DNA from: Labilibacter marinus
GTDB lineage: Bacteria > Bacteroidota > Bacteroidia > Bacteroidales > Marinilabiliaceae
DNA: 39,289 bases
Reading direction: 5' to 3'
Assembly: GCF_001659685.2 (NCBI RefSeq)
Contig: NZ_LXYE02000064.1
Coordinates: 1-39,289 of the forward strand
Positions within the stretch are counted from its first letter, which is position 1. Each line of letters begins with the position of its first letter. A program made the position numbers and the translations under genes. Shown here in pieces: positions 1-8,886 of this stretch. The notes under the pieces were generated by a model, which did no database searches, was not told the origin of the DNA, and saw only the letters and a program-made list of their open reading frames with translations.

Positions 1-27
1 AGAATGTGTAAGAGGTAAATCTAGGAG

Positions 28-49
28 GTAGCTTAGGCTACTATTTTTT
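28..49 (+). terminator. Possible terminator of a gene left of the window
   Basis: GTAGC and GCTAC form a 5-bp stem with a 4-base loop (28-41), followed by a run of six T at 44-49. The stem is short, so this is a weak candidate. The rest of 1-317 shows no convincing gene, RNA or repeat. Confidence 0.4.
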
Positions 50-317
50 AGTTATAGGCAACTAGAGCTTACTTAACTTTTTTAAATCTTTAATATTAAT
101 AAGGTTAAATGGGAGTGATACGCAATTCTAAATAATCAAATTTTAATAGCTCCACAGTGAGAAAAGATTAATAGGAACTGATTTTTATAAACCCTTTCTA
201 ATGAAGAAGAGAGTCGTTTATAGGTTTAAGTGGCTTTATATTATTCAGGTATAGTAAACCATACATCCTTTAAGTGGAAAAGTGATGAAGATACTTTGTA
301 GTATTAAATGATAGATA

Positions 318-2129
318 TTATTTCTTTACCACGCTAAGTAACCAAGCATTATGAAATTCAAATTGATTCTGAGTTCTATACTCATTTCTTATTTTGCGGG
401 CTGTATCTGTATCTCCATCGTTTTCGTATACATACACGTAATAATATTCCTTTTCTGTTAAAAAACCGTAGTTATTTTCAAATCCTGCTTTTGTTAACTT
501 ACGACTATAATTATTTGCGTTAGTCTTGGATAAAAATGCGCCTACCACAATGTAGTGTCCTAATGGAATTTCATCTTTATGGTTTCCTTGGGAAACAATG
601 ATAGGAGCTTCATCTATAACTGGATTAGATAGAGGCTTAGGAGAAACAATAGGAATAACCGTTTTTTGAATTGATGCGTCAACAATTTCCAATTCATTAT
701 CAGCTACTTCTTCAACCTGTGGTTCTTGATATGGAATAGCTTGAGCACGTGTGGGTATTACTAATTTTTTATTTTTTTTGGCTTTATTTTTACCAAATAC
801 AAGGTTAATTCCTACACGTGCACTTACTAGAGAAGCTGCATCTGGCTGAATTAATGAGGTAAGTGATTCTGTAGTTCCATATATCTGAAAAGCTCCTAAT
901 TCTACAGATGCTCCTACTCCAATCAAACCAACTTGTCCGTTACGCATGGCCACATTCATTGTAGCATTAAATATTCGTTGCGGTTGAAAGTTATAATATG
1001 CACCAATAGCGTATTGTGTTTTACCATCAAATAAGGCAACATTACCCACTGTTCCGACATGATGTTTAGGATGAAAGGCATAATCGAATCCCGCATTAAC
1101 TTTAGCGGTTAATGTTGACCTATACTTGATACCTTCTTCTTCAAAAGATTCAAATAGATTTTCAAGCGAGTCCAATTCATTTTGAATATAATCATCAGAG
1201 TCTCTGTTGTCAATAACCTTTAGAATTTCAAAACCTTTAAATGAATAATCTACAGGGTTGTATTTAATTTCTTTCGTATCATTATTCCAATTAATATACC
1301 CTAAATCTACAATAGAAGCAGAAACCTTAATTTTCTCGTTTATTTTATAATTAGCACCAAAATCAAATGCAAAGCCATTGTTTTTGTTTTTTCCTGGTAA
1401 GGTATTCGTTAATAGGGTAGAAATATTCTCATCTTCATTATTCTCTATTAAGTTAAAACCTGCAGTGCGGGCAGAAAATCCTTGATGTTTGATACGGATT
1501 TCTTCTTCATTTGTTTTTACATAGCCGTCAATATCCTTTAATTCAATATTGGTTAATCCAGCTAAATACTTCAGCTTAACTCCAACCGTAAGTTTATCAT
1601 TAATATCTCTAGCATACCCCAGTGCAATTTCATGGTACGAGAGTTGACTCCCTCCTAATGAATTCAGCTCTATCTTTTTGCCTATAATATCTGGATGGGC
1701 ATTACCGTAGATTGCCATTTTTATAAAATCATCAGAATAAGCTAAAGTAGAACGTACTCTATCATTAAAATTTAAAGAAAAGTGATTTTTCTTTAAATTA
1801 AGAGCCAAGTGAAAAAGCTGTACATCAGCATTTAGATTCAAAAAGTTTTGCTTATTTAAATTACTCGCTATTTTATCAAAGTCGAGATTATATGAATTAT
1901 TCTGCTTTGAGAAGATATTATTAAAAGAAAGCTGATCGGCATTAAAGCTAGCTCTTGTTGATGCTAGTACAGGAAAACCAAAAACTACCTTATGATTGGA
2001 GTAGAAAGAAGGGTTGAGCTCTTGCGATTGTGAAACGCTATAATTAAGGTTGTATAGTGATATTTCACCTTGTCCCCAAAGTGCCACTGAGCTATATATA
2101 AGTGCTATGACGAGTAATAATTTTCGCAT
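318..2129 (-). CDS. DUF5723/PorP-like outer-membrane protein with C-terminal SPOR-like domain
   Basis: A 603-residue protein with a signal peptide ending near residue 20 (VALWGQG). Residues about 25-450 look like an outer-membrane barrel of the DUF5723 type: repeated GxxYxxN-like strands and phrases such as LGYARDINDKLTVGVKLKYL and FDFGANYKINEKIKVSASI. A low-complexity linker (about 450-520) leads to a last 80 residues that resemble a SPOR domain (GHYIVVGAF, then AGFENNYGF, YYYVYVYEN); SPOR domains bind denuded peptidoglycan. It lies 31 bases downstream of the lipoprotein gene on the same strand, so the two are probably one transcript. A barrel joined to a peptidoglycan-binding end would tether the outer membrane to the wall; that role is inference. 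The family name rests on general resemblance. Confidence 0.75.
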   Translation of the reverse strand: MRKLLLVIALIYSSVALWGQGEISLYNLNYSVSQSQELNPSFYSNHKVVFGFPVLASTRASFNADQLSFNNIFSKQNNSYNLDFDKIASNLNKQNFLNLNADVQLFHLALNLKKNHFSLNFNDRVRSTLAYSDDFIKMAIYGNAHPDIIGKKIELNSLGGSQLSYHEIALGYARDINDKLTVGVKLKYLAGLTNIELKDIDGYVKTNEEEIRIKHQGFSARTAGFNLIENNEDENISTLLTNTLPGKNKNNGFAFDFGANYKINEKIKVSASIVDLGYINWNNDTKEIKYNPVDYSFKGFEILKVIDNRDSDDYIQNELDSLENLFESFEEEGIKYRSTLTAKVNAGFDYAFHPKHHVGTVGNVALFDGKTQYAIGAYYNFQPQRIFNATMNVAMRNGQVGLIGVGASVELGAFQIYGTTESLTSLIQPDAASLVSARVGINLVFGKNKAKKNKKLVIPTRAQAIPYQEPQVEEVADNELEIVDASIQKTVIPIVSPKPLSNPVIDEAPIIVSQGNHKDEIPLGHYIVVGAFLSKTNANNYSRKLTKAGFENNYGFLTEKEYYYVYVYENDGDTDTARKIRNEYRTQNQFEFHNAWLLSVVKK

Positions 2130-2160
2130 AAGTGATTTTTCTTAAAGTAAAAAGGCTTGG

Positions 2161-3756
2161 TTATTCAATAACTCCAAAAGTAGTTTGTCCGAAAATATTT
2201 ATTTTCAGTTTATCTTCCTCTTTAAATCGTACCGATTTGGATAATGCTTCAGGTGTGTTGAAAATTATTAATATTGCAAGCTTATGTGAAGGAGTAATTT
2301 TATGAAGTTTTTCCTTGCTTAAATTAATGATGAACGAATTTTCGGCACTTCCTATTACATTACCTTCGGAATCTATTTGAGCCGGAAGTATAACATGTTT
2401 ATTTCCTGCAATCAGGCTGTCTAATACTGTTTGTGACTCATCAATAAAGTAGCCTTGCAAGTATGCATCAAGAGGCAGGCTATTCGTTGTTGTTATTTTA
2501 AGTAGCGCATTTTCAACATCGTCAAAACTTTCTCCATCAAAATCGTAAGTTTCCCTTATCGAAATATTTTTAATAGCTCCATGCAAAGGTACTTCTAATA
2601 AAACATTAGCAGCCAGTTTTGAAGTATCTAATACAAATTGTTCATCTGATAGATTATCAGGGTTTACTTTACCTACGATGGAATACAAAATACTATCAGG
2701 TTGGTAATTTAATAATTCAGGTATGTTAGAGTTGCTTTTATCAATATCTATCTGAGTTAGTATAGATTGTCCCTCTATAGTTGGGTGGTTAATAGTAATT
2801 GGATCATCGATAATTTCACCTGTCATAGATAATGGTAATTTGTCATCTGATAAGGAAACAATTCTATCGAAAAGAATATTCATAGGAGCTCCGATTGAGT
2901 TTCTAATTTTAAAGTGAAATTTTGGATCCTCAAGTTGATATATTCCTTTCTTAATTTCGTCGGTATAATTTAATCTAAAGTATTTAGCTTCAGGGGCTAT
3001 GTCTCGTTGAGCAAATGAAGCAGTAAGTTTTGCAAAATTAAGATCTACTAATTCAATACCTAATTGAAAGCCATCGGTACTTGACATTGCCGAGCCATCA
3101 TAATTTAAAGTAATATGTGTGGTGATTTTAAATTTATTGTTTTCTGTGTTAGTTGATGGTCGAAGATTAACTACCGCTTCTTCAAGGCTAGTAGTTTCTG
3201 AATGTGTTTGGGTGCCCGCAGAACTCCAAGCATAATTTAAAGTAACTGGACTATTATTGACTAGTAAAGAATGAAAAACGACCTCTATTTCTCCTGTAAC
3301 CGGAATATTTCCATCTAAAGTGAAATTCATATTACCATCATGTAGTAATATTTCATAAATTCTATCACCGTCGGGACTATCTAGATCAAACGTAAATTCT
3401 TCGGTAGTTTCTAATGTAGCACTTATTCCTGTTGCAGGTATAGTTTCAGATGCTTTAATAAATGTTCCAAAGGTTTGGTTAGGAACAGTAAATATTTCAC
3501 TAGCTGTTTGTGAAAATATGGAAGGTTGTTTATATACAAATATTGTAGTGCCATCATCTGCATAGGTAACATCTAAGTTTTTTTGAGATAGCTCTTTACC
3601 TAAATCACTAATGGTAAAGTCTCCATTAATTAGTGGTAAGGCCCAACTCGAATTCCAGCTATCGCTTTCTATTGAATCTATTTTATTGCTTAGTTCTTTT
3701 ACACACGAGCATAAAAACAAAGGTACAATAACGGCTATTGATGCTATTTTTTTCAT
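2161..3756 (-). CDS. Large lipoprotein of unknown function
   Basis: I place the start at 3756 rather than 3807. From there the protein opens MKKIASIAVIVPLFLCSC, a lipoprotein signal with the likely lipidated cysteine in the FLCSC stretch; the longer reading would bury this signal behind 17 unlikely residues. The mature part (about 513 residues) is rich in beta-strand-like alternation and asparagine/threonine, with no motif I recognise. The opening SDSWNSSWALPLINGDFTISDL resembles the start of several Bacteroidota surface lipoproteins that travel with barrel proteins. It is the first gene of a probable two-gene transcript with the DUF5723-like barrel. A role as a surface or periplasmic partner of that barrel is inference. 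Confidence 0.75.
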   Translation of the reverse strand: MKKIASIAVIVPLFLCSCVKELSNKIDSIESDSWNSSWALPLINGDFTISDLGKELSQKNLDVTYADDGTTIFVYKQPSIFSQTASEIFTVPNQTFGTFIKASETIPATGISATLETTEEFTFDLDSPDGDRIYEILLHDGNMNFTLDGNIPVTGEIEVVFHSLLVNNSPVTLNYAWSSAGTQTHSETTSLEEAVVNLRPSTNTENNKFKITTHITLNYDGSAMSSTDGFQLGIELVDLNFAKLTASFAQRDIAPEAKYFRLNYTDEIKKGIYQLEDPKFHFKIRNSIGAPMNILFDRIVSLSDDKLPLSMTGEIIDDPITINHPTIEGQSILTQIDIDKSNSNIPELLNYQPDSILYSIVGKVNPDNLSDEQFVLDTSKLAANVLLEVPLHGAIKNISIRETYDFDGESFDDVENALLKITTTNSLPLDAYLQGYFIDESQTVLDSLIAGNKHVILPAQIDSEGNVIGSAENSFIINLSKEKLHKITPSHKLAILIIFNTPEALSKSVRFKEEDKLKINIFGQTTFGVIE

Positions 3757-4192
3757 AAAACTTAAACTCATTAAACAATAAATAGAATTCCACATAACAA
3801 TAGGCATATAATCATAGTTGGTGAAATCATCTACTAGTACAGGTCTACGCTTTGATAATAAAAGGGTTTCGATACAAATAAGTAATGTGATACCTTTTTT
3901 GTTTTTTTACTTTTCTAAAGAAAAGATCGAAATATTTTATTGATTTCTATTACCGGAGTAAATTATTAGGAAAACTCCTATTCGAACCTTACAATAGAAG
4001 TTAATTTAAGCAAGATATTTGTTGATTGAAGTGTTGTTAATGACGTGCAGTGAAATGTACTATCTAATTGATTGTGTAGACGAATTCTAAATAACTGATA
4101 GTAGGTGTAAAAACATACTTTTTTATCCGATTTAATTTTAATTTTGGGGACTATAGAAGTGTAGAATATATAATAAATAAAAATATACGATT
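3757..4192. other. Divergent intergenic region
   Basis: This gap of about 436 bases separates the minus-strand lipoprotein from ferritin. The right end holds the ferritin promoter. No clear -7 element was found for the lipoprotein gene, and no repeat or RNA was seen. Confidence 0.5.
4139..4146 (+). promoter_or_regulatory. Ferritin promoter, -7 element TAATTTTG
   Basis: TAATTTTG matches the Bacteroidota TAnnTTTG -7 element, 46 bases before the ferritin start. No TTG is visible at the -33 position. The leader would be about 40 bases. Confidence 0.5.
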
Positions 4193-4699
4193 ATGTTGAA
4201 AAAAACTGTAGAGGAAATCTTGGTAAGACAAATTGAAAGAGAAGCATATTCTTCAAACTTATATTTGTCAATGGCTTCTTGGGCTGAAACTAACGGACTT
4301 GGTGGTGTTTCTGAGTGGATGTATTCACAAGCAGAAGAGGAAAAAATGCATCTTTTAAAGTTCATGAAATATGTGAATGAGCGTGGCGGAAAAGCGGTTA
4401 TTCCTGCTGTTGCTCAACCACCTGCAGAGTTTAAAAATGTACAAGATATCTTTGAGCAAACATTAGAGCATGAGCGATTTGTTACTGAAAGTATTAACGA
4501 AATTGTTGGTGTATGTTTAGAGGAGAAAGATTTTACTACACACAATTGGATTCAGTGGTTTGTAACTGAGCAAATTGAGGAGGAAGCTTCAGTCTCTGGT
4601 ATTATTGACAAACTTAAATTATTAGACGGACATAACTTATACATGTTCGATCGTGATGTTGTTGGAATGCGTGGAGCAATTCCAGGAAGTCAGCAATAA
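4193..4699 (+). CDS. ftnA: Non-heme ferritin
   Basis: Ferritin of 168 residues, the usual length for bacterial FtnA. It oxidises Fe(II) and stores iron as a mineral core inside a 24-subunit cage in the cytoplasm. The four-helix bundle is readable: helix A with QIEREAYSSNLYLSMASWAE (ferroxidase Glu), helix B with EEEKMHLLKFMKYVNERGG (Glu and His ligands), then a helix with LEHERFVTESINEI and the WFVTEQIEEEASV segment carrying the third ferroxidase glutamate. It is a single gene with its own promoter and terminator. With the rubrerythrin at 28355-28930 it points to management of iron and peroxide in low oxygen. Confidence 0.95.
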   Translation: MLKKTVEEILVRQIEREAYSSNLYLSMASWAETNGLGGVSEWMYSQAEEEKMHLLKFMKYVNERGGKAVIPAVAQPPAEFKNVQDIFEQTLEHERFVTESINEIVGVCLEEKDFTTHNWIQWFVTEQIEEEASVSGIIDKLKLLDGHNLYMFDRDVVGMRGAIPGSQQ

Positions 4700-4743
4700 A
4701 CGCAATGTAGTAACCATTAAGTGGTAAACTATTAAATATATAG

Positions 4744-4778
4744 TGCCGGTGAGTTAAATGCTTTCCGGCATTTTTATT
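4744..4778 (+). terminator. Ferritin terminator
   Basis: TGCCGG (4744-4749) pairs with CCGGCA (4765-4770) and is followed by TTTTTATTTT. A smaller hairpin, ACCA-TTAAG-TGGT inside TAGT/ACTA, lies just upstream near 4709-4731. Confidence 0.8.
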
Positions 4779-4799
4779 TTCTGTACAATAAAAAACATC

Positions 4800-4807
4800 T
4801 ACTTTTG
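4800..4807 (+). promoter_or_regulatory. Promoter -7 element TACTTTTG for the thioesterase-ClC pair
   Basis: TACTTTTG fits TAnnTTTG and sits 45 bases before the thioesterase start, just after the ferritin terminator. No good TTG at -33. Confidence 0.5.
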
Positions 4808-4851
4808 ATGAGTAGTAAACCAAATGAGTATAGAAAGTAAGATTTAATCAT

Positions 4852-5334
4852 ATGAAAAAAATAATTAACCCATTTGTACATAGCGACAAACATGATTATA
4901 AGTGTTTTGGATGTTCTCCGTTAAATGATATAGGTTTAAAACTAGAATTTTGGGATGCAGGTGAGGAGATTATTTGTAAATGGTTGCCTAAAAAACAATT
5001 CGAAGGTTATTTAAATGTTGTTCACGGTGGGATTCAAGCGACTATACACGATGAAATTGCTAGCTGGACAGTTTATACCAAGTGCAAAACTGCTGGAGTT
5101 ACTTCAAATTTAGATGTTCGTTATAAAAGCCCTTTGATGATTACCGATAAAGAAATGACTTTTAAAGCCAATGTTGAATCGGTTAATAAACGACTTGCTA
5201 TCATTAAGACAACAATTGAGGATGGTGATGGGAAGATTTGTTCCATAGGAAAAGTAACTTACTTTTTATTTCCTCAAGATATGGCCAAGGAAAAATACCA
5301 ATATCCAGGAGTGGAGGCATTTTACGAAAACTAA
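4852..5334 (+). CDS. PaaI-like hotdog-fold thioesterase
   Basis: A 160-residue protein of the PaaI/acyl-CoA thioesterase hotdog family, which hydrolyses acyl-CoA thioesters. The core signature is clear: CFGCSPLNDIGLKL near the start (residues about 18-31), the catalytic-loop motif VVHGGIQATIHDEIASW at about 58-74, and the strand LDVRYKSPL at about 86-94, where PaaI proteins pack against the helix. The preferred substrate cannot be told from sequence. Its stop codon is 5 bases before the ClC gene, so the two are almost certainly translated from one message, although no functional link is obvious. Confidence 0.85.
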   Translation: MKKIINPFVHSDKHDYKCFGCSPLNDIGLKLEFWDAGEEIICKWLPKKQFEGYLNVVHGGIQATIHDEIASWTVYTKCKTAGVTSNLDVRYKSPLMITDKEMTFKANVESVNKRLAIIKTTIEDGDGKICSIGKVTYFLFPQDMAKEKYQYPGVEAFYEN

Positions 5335-5339
5335 CATTC

Positions 5340-6641
5340 ATGAGTCTTAAGAAAAAACTAAAACAAAATATACCTCAGGGATTTATTCCTTCGTTACTAT
5401 ATTTAGGAAAGTGGATTTTACTATGTGCGATAGTAGGCTTGTTAGCTGGGTCAGCTTCTGCTATTTTTTTAATATCATTGGAATGGGCTACTCAATTACG
5501 TGAGGCTAATTTATGGATTATTGCACTTTTACCGTTGGGAGGATTGGTCATTGGTTTGGTGTATCATTATTATGGTCAGAGTGTAGTTAAAGGGAATAAC
5601 CAAATACTGCAGGAGTTTCATAGTCCTAAAAAAATAATTCCTTTAAAGATGGCTCCCTTGGTGTTGTTAAGTACTGTGGTTACGCATCTTTTTGGAGGGT
5701 CTGCTGGTCGAGAGGGAACGGCCATCCAAATGGGAGGGGCTATTGCCGATCAGTTTACTAAAATATTTAAGCTCAAAGCTGAGGATAGAAGAATATTGTT
5801 GGTTACTGGCGTTAGTGCTGGTTTTGCTTCTATTTTTGGAACGCCTTTGGCTGGGGCCGTATTTGCCTTGGAAGTGTTTGTAGTTGGAAGGATGCGTTAT
5901 GATGCTATTATTCCTAGCTTTTTAGCGGCAGTTTTTGCCAACGAAGCTGCACATTTATGGCCTGTTCATCATACACATTATGCTATCCCTTTTGTACCTG
6001 ATTTATGGGCGCCACAGTTATTATGGGCTTTGCTGGCGGGAGTTTGTTTTGGGTTGGCAGGTATGCTGTTCTCAAATGCTACCCACTATTGGGGAGAGTT
6101 TTTTAAGAAGACTATTAAATATCCTCCATTGCGACCAGTTATTGGAGGTGTAGTGATCGCATTATCTGTTGGCGCTATTTATTATTTTTCGAGAGAAAAT
6201 ACCACACGTTGGATAGGTTTAGGTGTACCTGTTATAGTTGAATCGTTTGAGCAACAATTACCATTTTCAGATTTCCTATTAAAAATACTCTTTACCTCGT
6301 TTACCTTGGGAGCAGGGTTTAAAGGTGGTGAAGTAACACCTTTGTTTTTTACTGGAGCGGCTTTAGGAAGCGCACTTTCTATTTTTATTCCTTTACCAGT
6401 AGCATTGTTGGCAGGTATGGGTTTTGTAGCTGTTTTTTCAGGAGCTACCAATACACCTATTGCTTGTACTTTAATGGGCATAGAGCTGTTTGGTTCGGAA
6501 GCAGGCGTTTTTATTGGAATTGCCTGTGCTACAGCTTACTTATTTTCGGGTCATACAGGAATTTATGGAGAGCAGATTATTGGAAGTCCAAAGAACTTTT
6601 TGTTTGGATCTGATAAAGGCAAAAAGCTAAATCAATTATAG
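5340..6641 (+). CDS. ClC-family chloride channel or H+/anion exchanger
   Basis: I start at 5340 (MSLKKKLKQN), 5 bases after the thioesterase stop. The longer reading from 5238 would overlap that gene by about 100 bases. The resulting 433-residue membrane protein has about ten hydrophobic segments and the three ClC hallmarks: GGSAGREGTAIQMGG (about 119-133, with the gating glutamate in GREG), GVSAGFASIFGTPLAG (the GxFxxP-like second motif) and GAGFKGGEVTPLFFTGA (third motif). GREGT replaces the more common GREGP, and no C-terminal CBS domains are present. It moves Cl- or a related anion across the inner membrane. Channel versus exchanger, and anion preference, cannot be settled here. Confidence 0.9.
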   Translation: MSLKKKLKQNIPQGFIPSLLYLGKWILLCAIVGLLAGSASAIFLISLEWATQLREANLWIIALLPLGGLVIGLVYHYYGQSVVKGNNQILQEFHSPKKIIPLKMAPLVLLSTVVTHLFGGSAGREGTAIQMGGAIADQFTKIFKLKAEDRRILLVTGVSAGFASIFGTPLAGAVFALEVFVVGRMRYDAIIPSFLAAVFANEAAHLWPVHHTHYAIPFVPDLWAPQLLWALLAGVCFGLAGMLFSNATHYWGEFFKKTIKYPPLRPVIGGVVIALSVGAIYYFSRENTTRWIGLGVPVIVESFEQQLPFSDFLLKILFTSFTLGAGFKGGEVTPLFFTGAALGSALSIFIPLPVALLAGMGFVAVFSGATNTPIACTLMGIELFGSEAGVFIGIACATAYLFSGHTGIYGEQIIGSPKNFLFGSDKGKKLNQL

Positions 6642-6646
6642 GGCAT

Positions 6647-6685
6647 AAAAAAAGCAGTAATTGAGTTTCGTTTCAATTACTGCTT
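6647..6685 (-). terminator. Strong terminator of the WMT-repeat gene, possibly bidirectional
   Basis: A perfect 13-bp stem, AAGCAGTAATTGA (6652-6664) with TCAATTACTGCTT (6673-6685), and an 8-base loop. Read on the minus strand it is followed by seven T (6647-6653), so it ends the gene at 6758-7402. On the plus strand it starts only 11 bases after the ClC stop and may also stop that message. Confidence 0.85.
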
Positions 6686-6757
6686 GGGGACAATATATTG
6701 CATATATGTAAAATTAAATGTTATCCATGTGTTTCTTTAATTAGTTCGAGTCAACCT

Positions 6758-7402
6758 CTATTTAAAAGCAAGCACTTGGTCCTGAACAATTACAAAAGAA
6801 TTAACATCCATCATCCAATTTTCTAAAGCTAGCGTAGGTTCGTTTTCTTCAGGAATAAAAGCATGAATATCTGTCATCCATTCTTCTAAAGCCAATTCAG
6901 GAAAGTTAACTTCATTTACAAATTCGTTAACATCAGTCATCCAGTTCTCTACAACTAATGTTGGTAGCTCTGTTTCAGGGATAAAAGCTTGTAAATCTGT
7001 CATCCACTCTTCTAAAGCTAATTCTGTATTTTCTACATCAGTTACAAAATCATTTACATTAGTCATCCAGTTTTCAAGAGCCAATTCAGGTTCCATATTT
7101 TCTTCAACAAAAGAATCTACATCAGTCATCCAATCTTCTAATGCCATTAATTCATCTTCATTTTCAACCTCAACAAAAGCAGTTGGGTTCAACATCCATT
7201 CTTCCATCACTAAAGTTTCTTCCATTTCCTCTTCGTTTAACGAAGTAAGTAATACATCAAAATTAGATGAAACAACAGGTTTAATTGGCATTGGTTCCAT
7301 TTTTGAAAAGCCAGCAGCAAATGTACTTGTTGATAAAACTACGGTTGATAAAACTAGAGTGAAAATGTTTCTGAAGCGAGTGTTAAGATTTAAAGTTTTC
7401 AT
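6758..7402 (-). CDS. Secreted acidic protein with seven 21-residue WMT repeats
   Basis: A 214-residue protein with a signal peptide (MKTLNLNTRF, then hydrophobic VLSTVVLSTSTFAAG, cut near 30). After a 40-residue lead-in, the rest is seven tandem units of consensus L-A-L-E-x-W-M-T-D-V-x-x-F-V plus a variable acidic linker. On the DNA the conserved CATCCA core (WM codons, minus strand) recurs at 6812, 6875, 6938, 7001, 7064, 7127 and 7193: five steps of exactly 63 bases and one of 66. Units alternate between an ENWMTDVN-FV type and an EEWMTD-AFIPE type, giving a 42-residue higher-order period. It is very acidic, with no cysteine and no known catalytic motif. It is monocistronic with a strong terminator. 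Function unknown; an exported structural or binding protein is only a guess. Confidence 0.85.
   Translation of the reverse strand: MKTLNLNTRFRNIFTLVLSTVVLSTSTFAAGFSKMEPMPIKPVVSSNFDVLLTSLNEEEMEETLVMEEWMLNPTAFVEVENEDELMALEDWMTDVDSFVEENMEPELALENWMTNVNDFVTDVENTELALEEWMTDLQAFIPETELPTLVVENWMTDVNEFVNEVNFPELALEEWMTDIHAFIPEENEPTLALENWMMDVNSFVIVQDQVLAFK
6812..7198 (-). repeat. Tandem 63-bp coding repeat, seven units
   Basis: In-frame direct repeats inside the WMT-repeat gene. The span given runs from the first to the last conserved CATCCA core. Constant phase with many substitutions between units indicates an old expansion kept in frame rather than a recent slippage. Confidence 0.9.
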
Positions 7403-7714
7403 GGCGTTTATATTTTATCGTTATTATTTTTTAAATGTTTTATAATCAATCACGACAAGGATATTTCAATTGATGTGCCATAAAGTGTAAGTGTCAATTA
7501 TAGAGATTGTTAAAATAAGTATTTCAAATTCTTTAATAATTTTTGTTGTATTACAATGACACACTATGGTGTACGAAAATGAACATGGAAACAGAATAAC
7601 GCGTTAAAAGCGATATATGGTCTAATCTGCGAGCAAATATTTCTTTTACTAGTGTATATAATTATCTTTAAGCAGTATTTTTTATTTAAACTAAGGTTAT
7701 TAATCTCAGCTATC
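7403..7714. other. Divergent intergenic region
   Basis: About 312 bases between the WMT-repeat gene (minus) and the lactonase (plus). It contains only near-matches to the -7 element: TATCCTTG on the minus strand about 60 bases before the repeat gene, and TATCTTTA at 7673-7680 before the lactonase. No RNA or repeat is apparent. Confidence 0.4.
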
Positions 7715-8827
7715 ATGTACAGAGTCTTTATTTTACTTTTATTCATCACAAGTTTATTCTCTTGTGTATCGCAAACAGAAAACTCCAAGATGTTAATGTA
7801 CATCGGAACAACCAATAATGATTCGTTAAAAGGAATTGAGTATTGTTATTTTGATATAAATACAGGAGAAGTAACTGCTGCCAAGGTGGCCAATAGAATA
7901 ATAAACCCTAATTTTTTAGCTGTTGATAAAGAGAACAAAATGCTTTTTGCTGTTGGAGCTAAAATGAATAATGAAGGTAAGCAAAGCGCTGTAGTTCGTT
8001 CATTTTCGGTGAATGAAACCTCTGGAGAACTGACTCAAGTATCAGAAGAAGTAGTTCCTGGAAGAGGACCTTGTTATGTTGCTCAAGATAAAACTAAAGA
8101 CCATGTAATGGTGGCTTATTATGGTTCGGGTGAATTTTCAGCTTTTAATAATGACGCAGGCAAACTCTCTCATAAAAATATAGTGAAACATGACGGGAAT
8201 GGGCCTACTAAAAGACAAAAAGGTCCACATGGTCATTCTATCGATGTTGACCCCAACAGTGATTTTATTTATGCGGCTGATTTAGGTATAGACCAGTTAA
8301 AGGTATATGAGATGAAAGAAGAAGGTTTGGTTCTGGCAGATTCAGTTGTTTGTCATCCTGGTGCTGGCCCTCGTCATTTTGATTTTTCACCTGATGGTAA
8401 AATTCTTGCTGTTTTAAATGAGTTGGACTGTTCGGTAAGCACTTTTCAAAAAGATAAAAAAGGCATATTTAATAAGGCCATGCAAACACTAACCCTATTA
8501 CCTGATACTTTTACAGGAAATGCAAAAGCTGCCGATATTCACTTTTCGGCCGATGGTAAGTTTTTGTACGCTTCCAATAGAGGATTCAACTGTATAGCAG
8601 TTTTTAAGGTGTTAGATAATAAATTAGAGTTTGTAGAGTTTGAAACGGAAGGTGTTAATTGGCCAAGGAATTTTGCCATTGATCCAAGTGGAAAGTTTTT
8701 ATTGGTGGCTAATCGCGATTCGAACAACATTACCATATATAATAGAAATACGGAAACAGGAGAACTTACCATACTGCCACAAAAAGTAGAAGTGGAACGA
8801 CCTATTTGCATCAAGTTTTATAACTAG
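7715..8827 (+). CDS. Lactonase-family seven-bladed propeller lipoprotein (6-phosphogluconolactonase-like)
   Basis: I use the start at 7715, giving MYRVFILLLFITSLFSC, a lipoprotein signal; the upstream start at 7652 would hide it, and a near -7 element (TATCTTTA, 7673-7680) lies between the two. The 370-residue product belongs to the YbhE/Pgl lactonase family (PF10282): it opens MLMYIGTTNNDSLKGIEYC, and propeller repeats carry family phrases such as GRGPCYVAQD, GPHGHSIDVDPNS, GAGPRHFDFSPDGK, ADIHFSADGKFLYASNRG and NWPRNFAIDPSGKFLLVANRDSNNI. Cytoplasmic Pgl hydrolyses 6-phosphogluconolactone. A lipidated, exported copy is unlikely to act in the pentose pathway, so the real substrate is unknown, perhaps an extracytoplasmic sugar lactone. 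Confidence 0.9.
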   Translation: MYRVFILLLFITSLFSCVSQTENSKMLMYIGTTNNDSLKGIEYCYFDINTGEVTAAKVANRIINPNFLAVDKENKMLFAVGAKMNNEGKQSAVVRSFSVNETSGELTQVSEEVVPGRGPCYVAQDKTKDHVMVAYYGSGEFSAFNNDAGKLSHKNIVKHDGNGPTKRQKGPHGHSIDVDPNSDFIYAADLGIDQLKVYEMKEEGLVLADSVVCHPGAGPRHFDFSPDGKILAVLNELDCSVSTFQKDKKGIFNKAMQTLTLLPDTFTGNAKAADIHFSADGKFLYASNRGFNCIAVFKVLDNKLEFVEFETEGVNWPRNFAIDPSGKFLLVANRDSNNITIYNRNTETGELTILPQKVEVERPICIKFYN

Positions 8828-8886
8828 TCTTGAATAAGGTATTAATCATACATAGTCAAAGAGCATTTTAAATAATTATCCATACA

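Noticed and set aside
5238-5339. Extended N-terminus of the ClC protein
   Set aside because: It would overlap the thioesterase gene by about 100 bases; the start at 5340 gives normal length and spacing.
6182-6481. 99-codon minus-strand frame inside the ClC gene
   Set aside because: Antisense shadow of a clear membrane-protein gene; low-complexity Lys/Ala/Pro composition.
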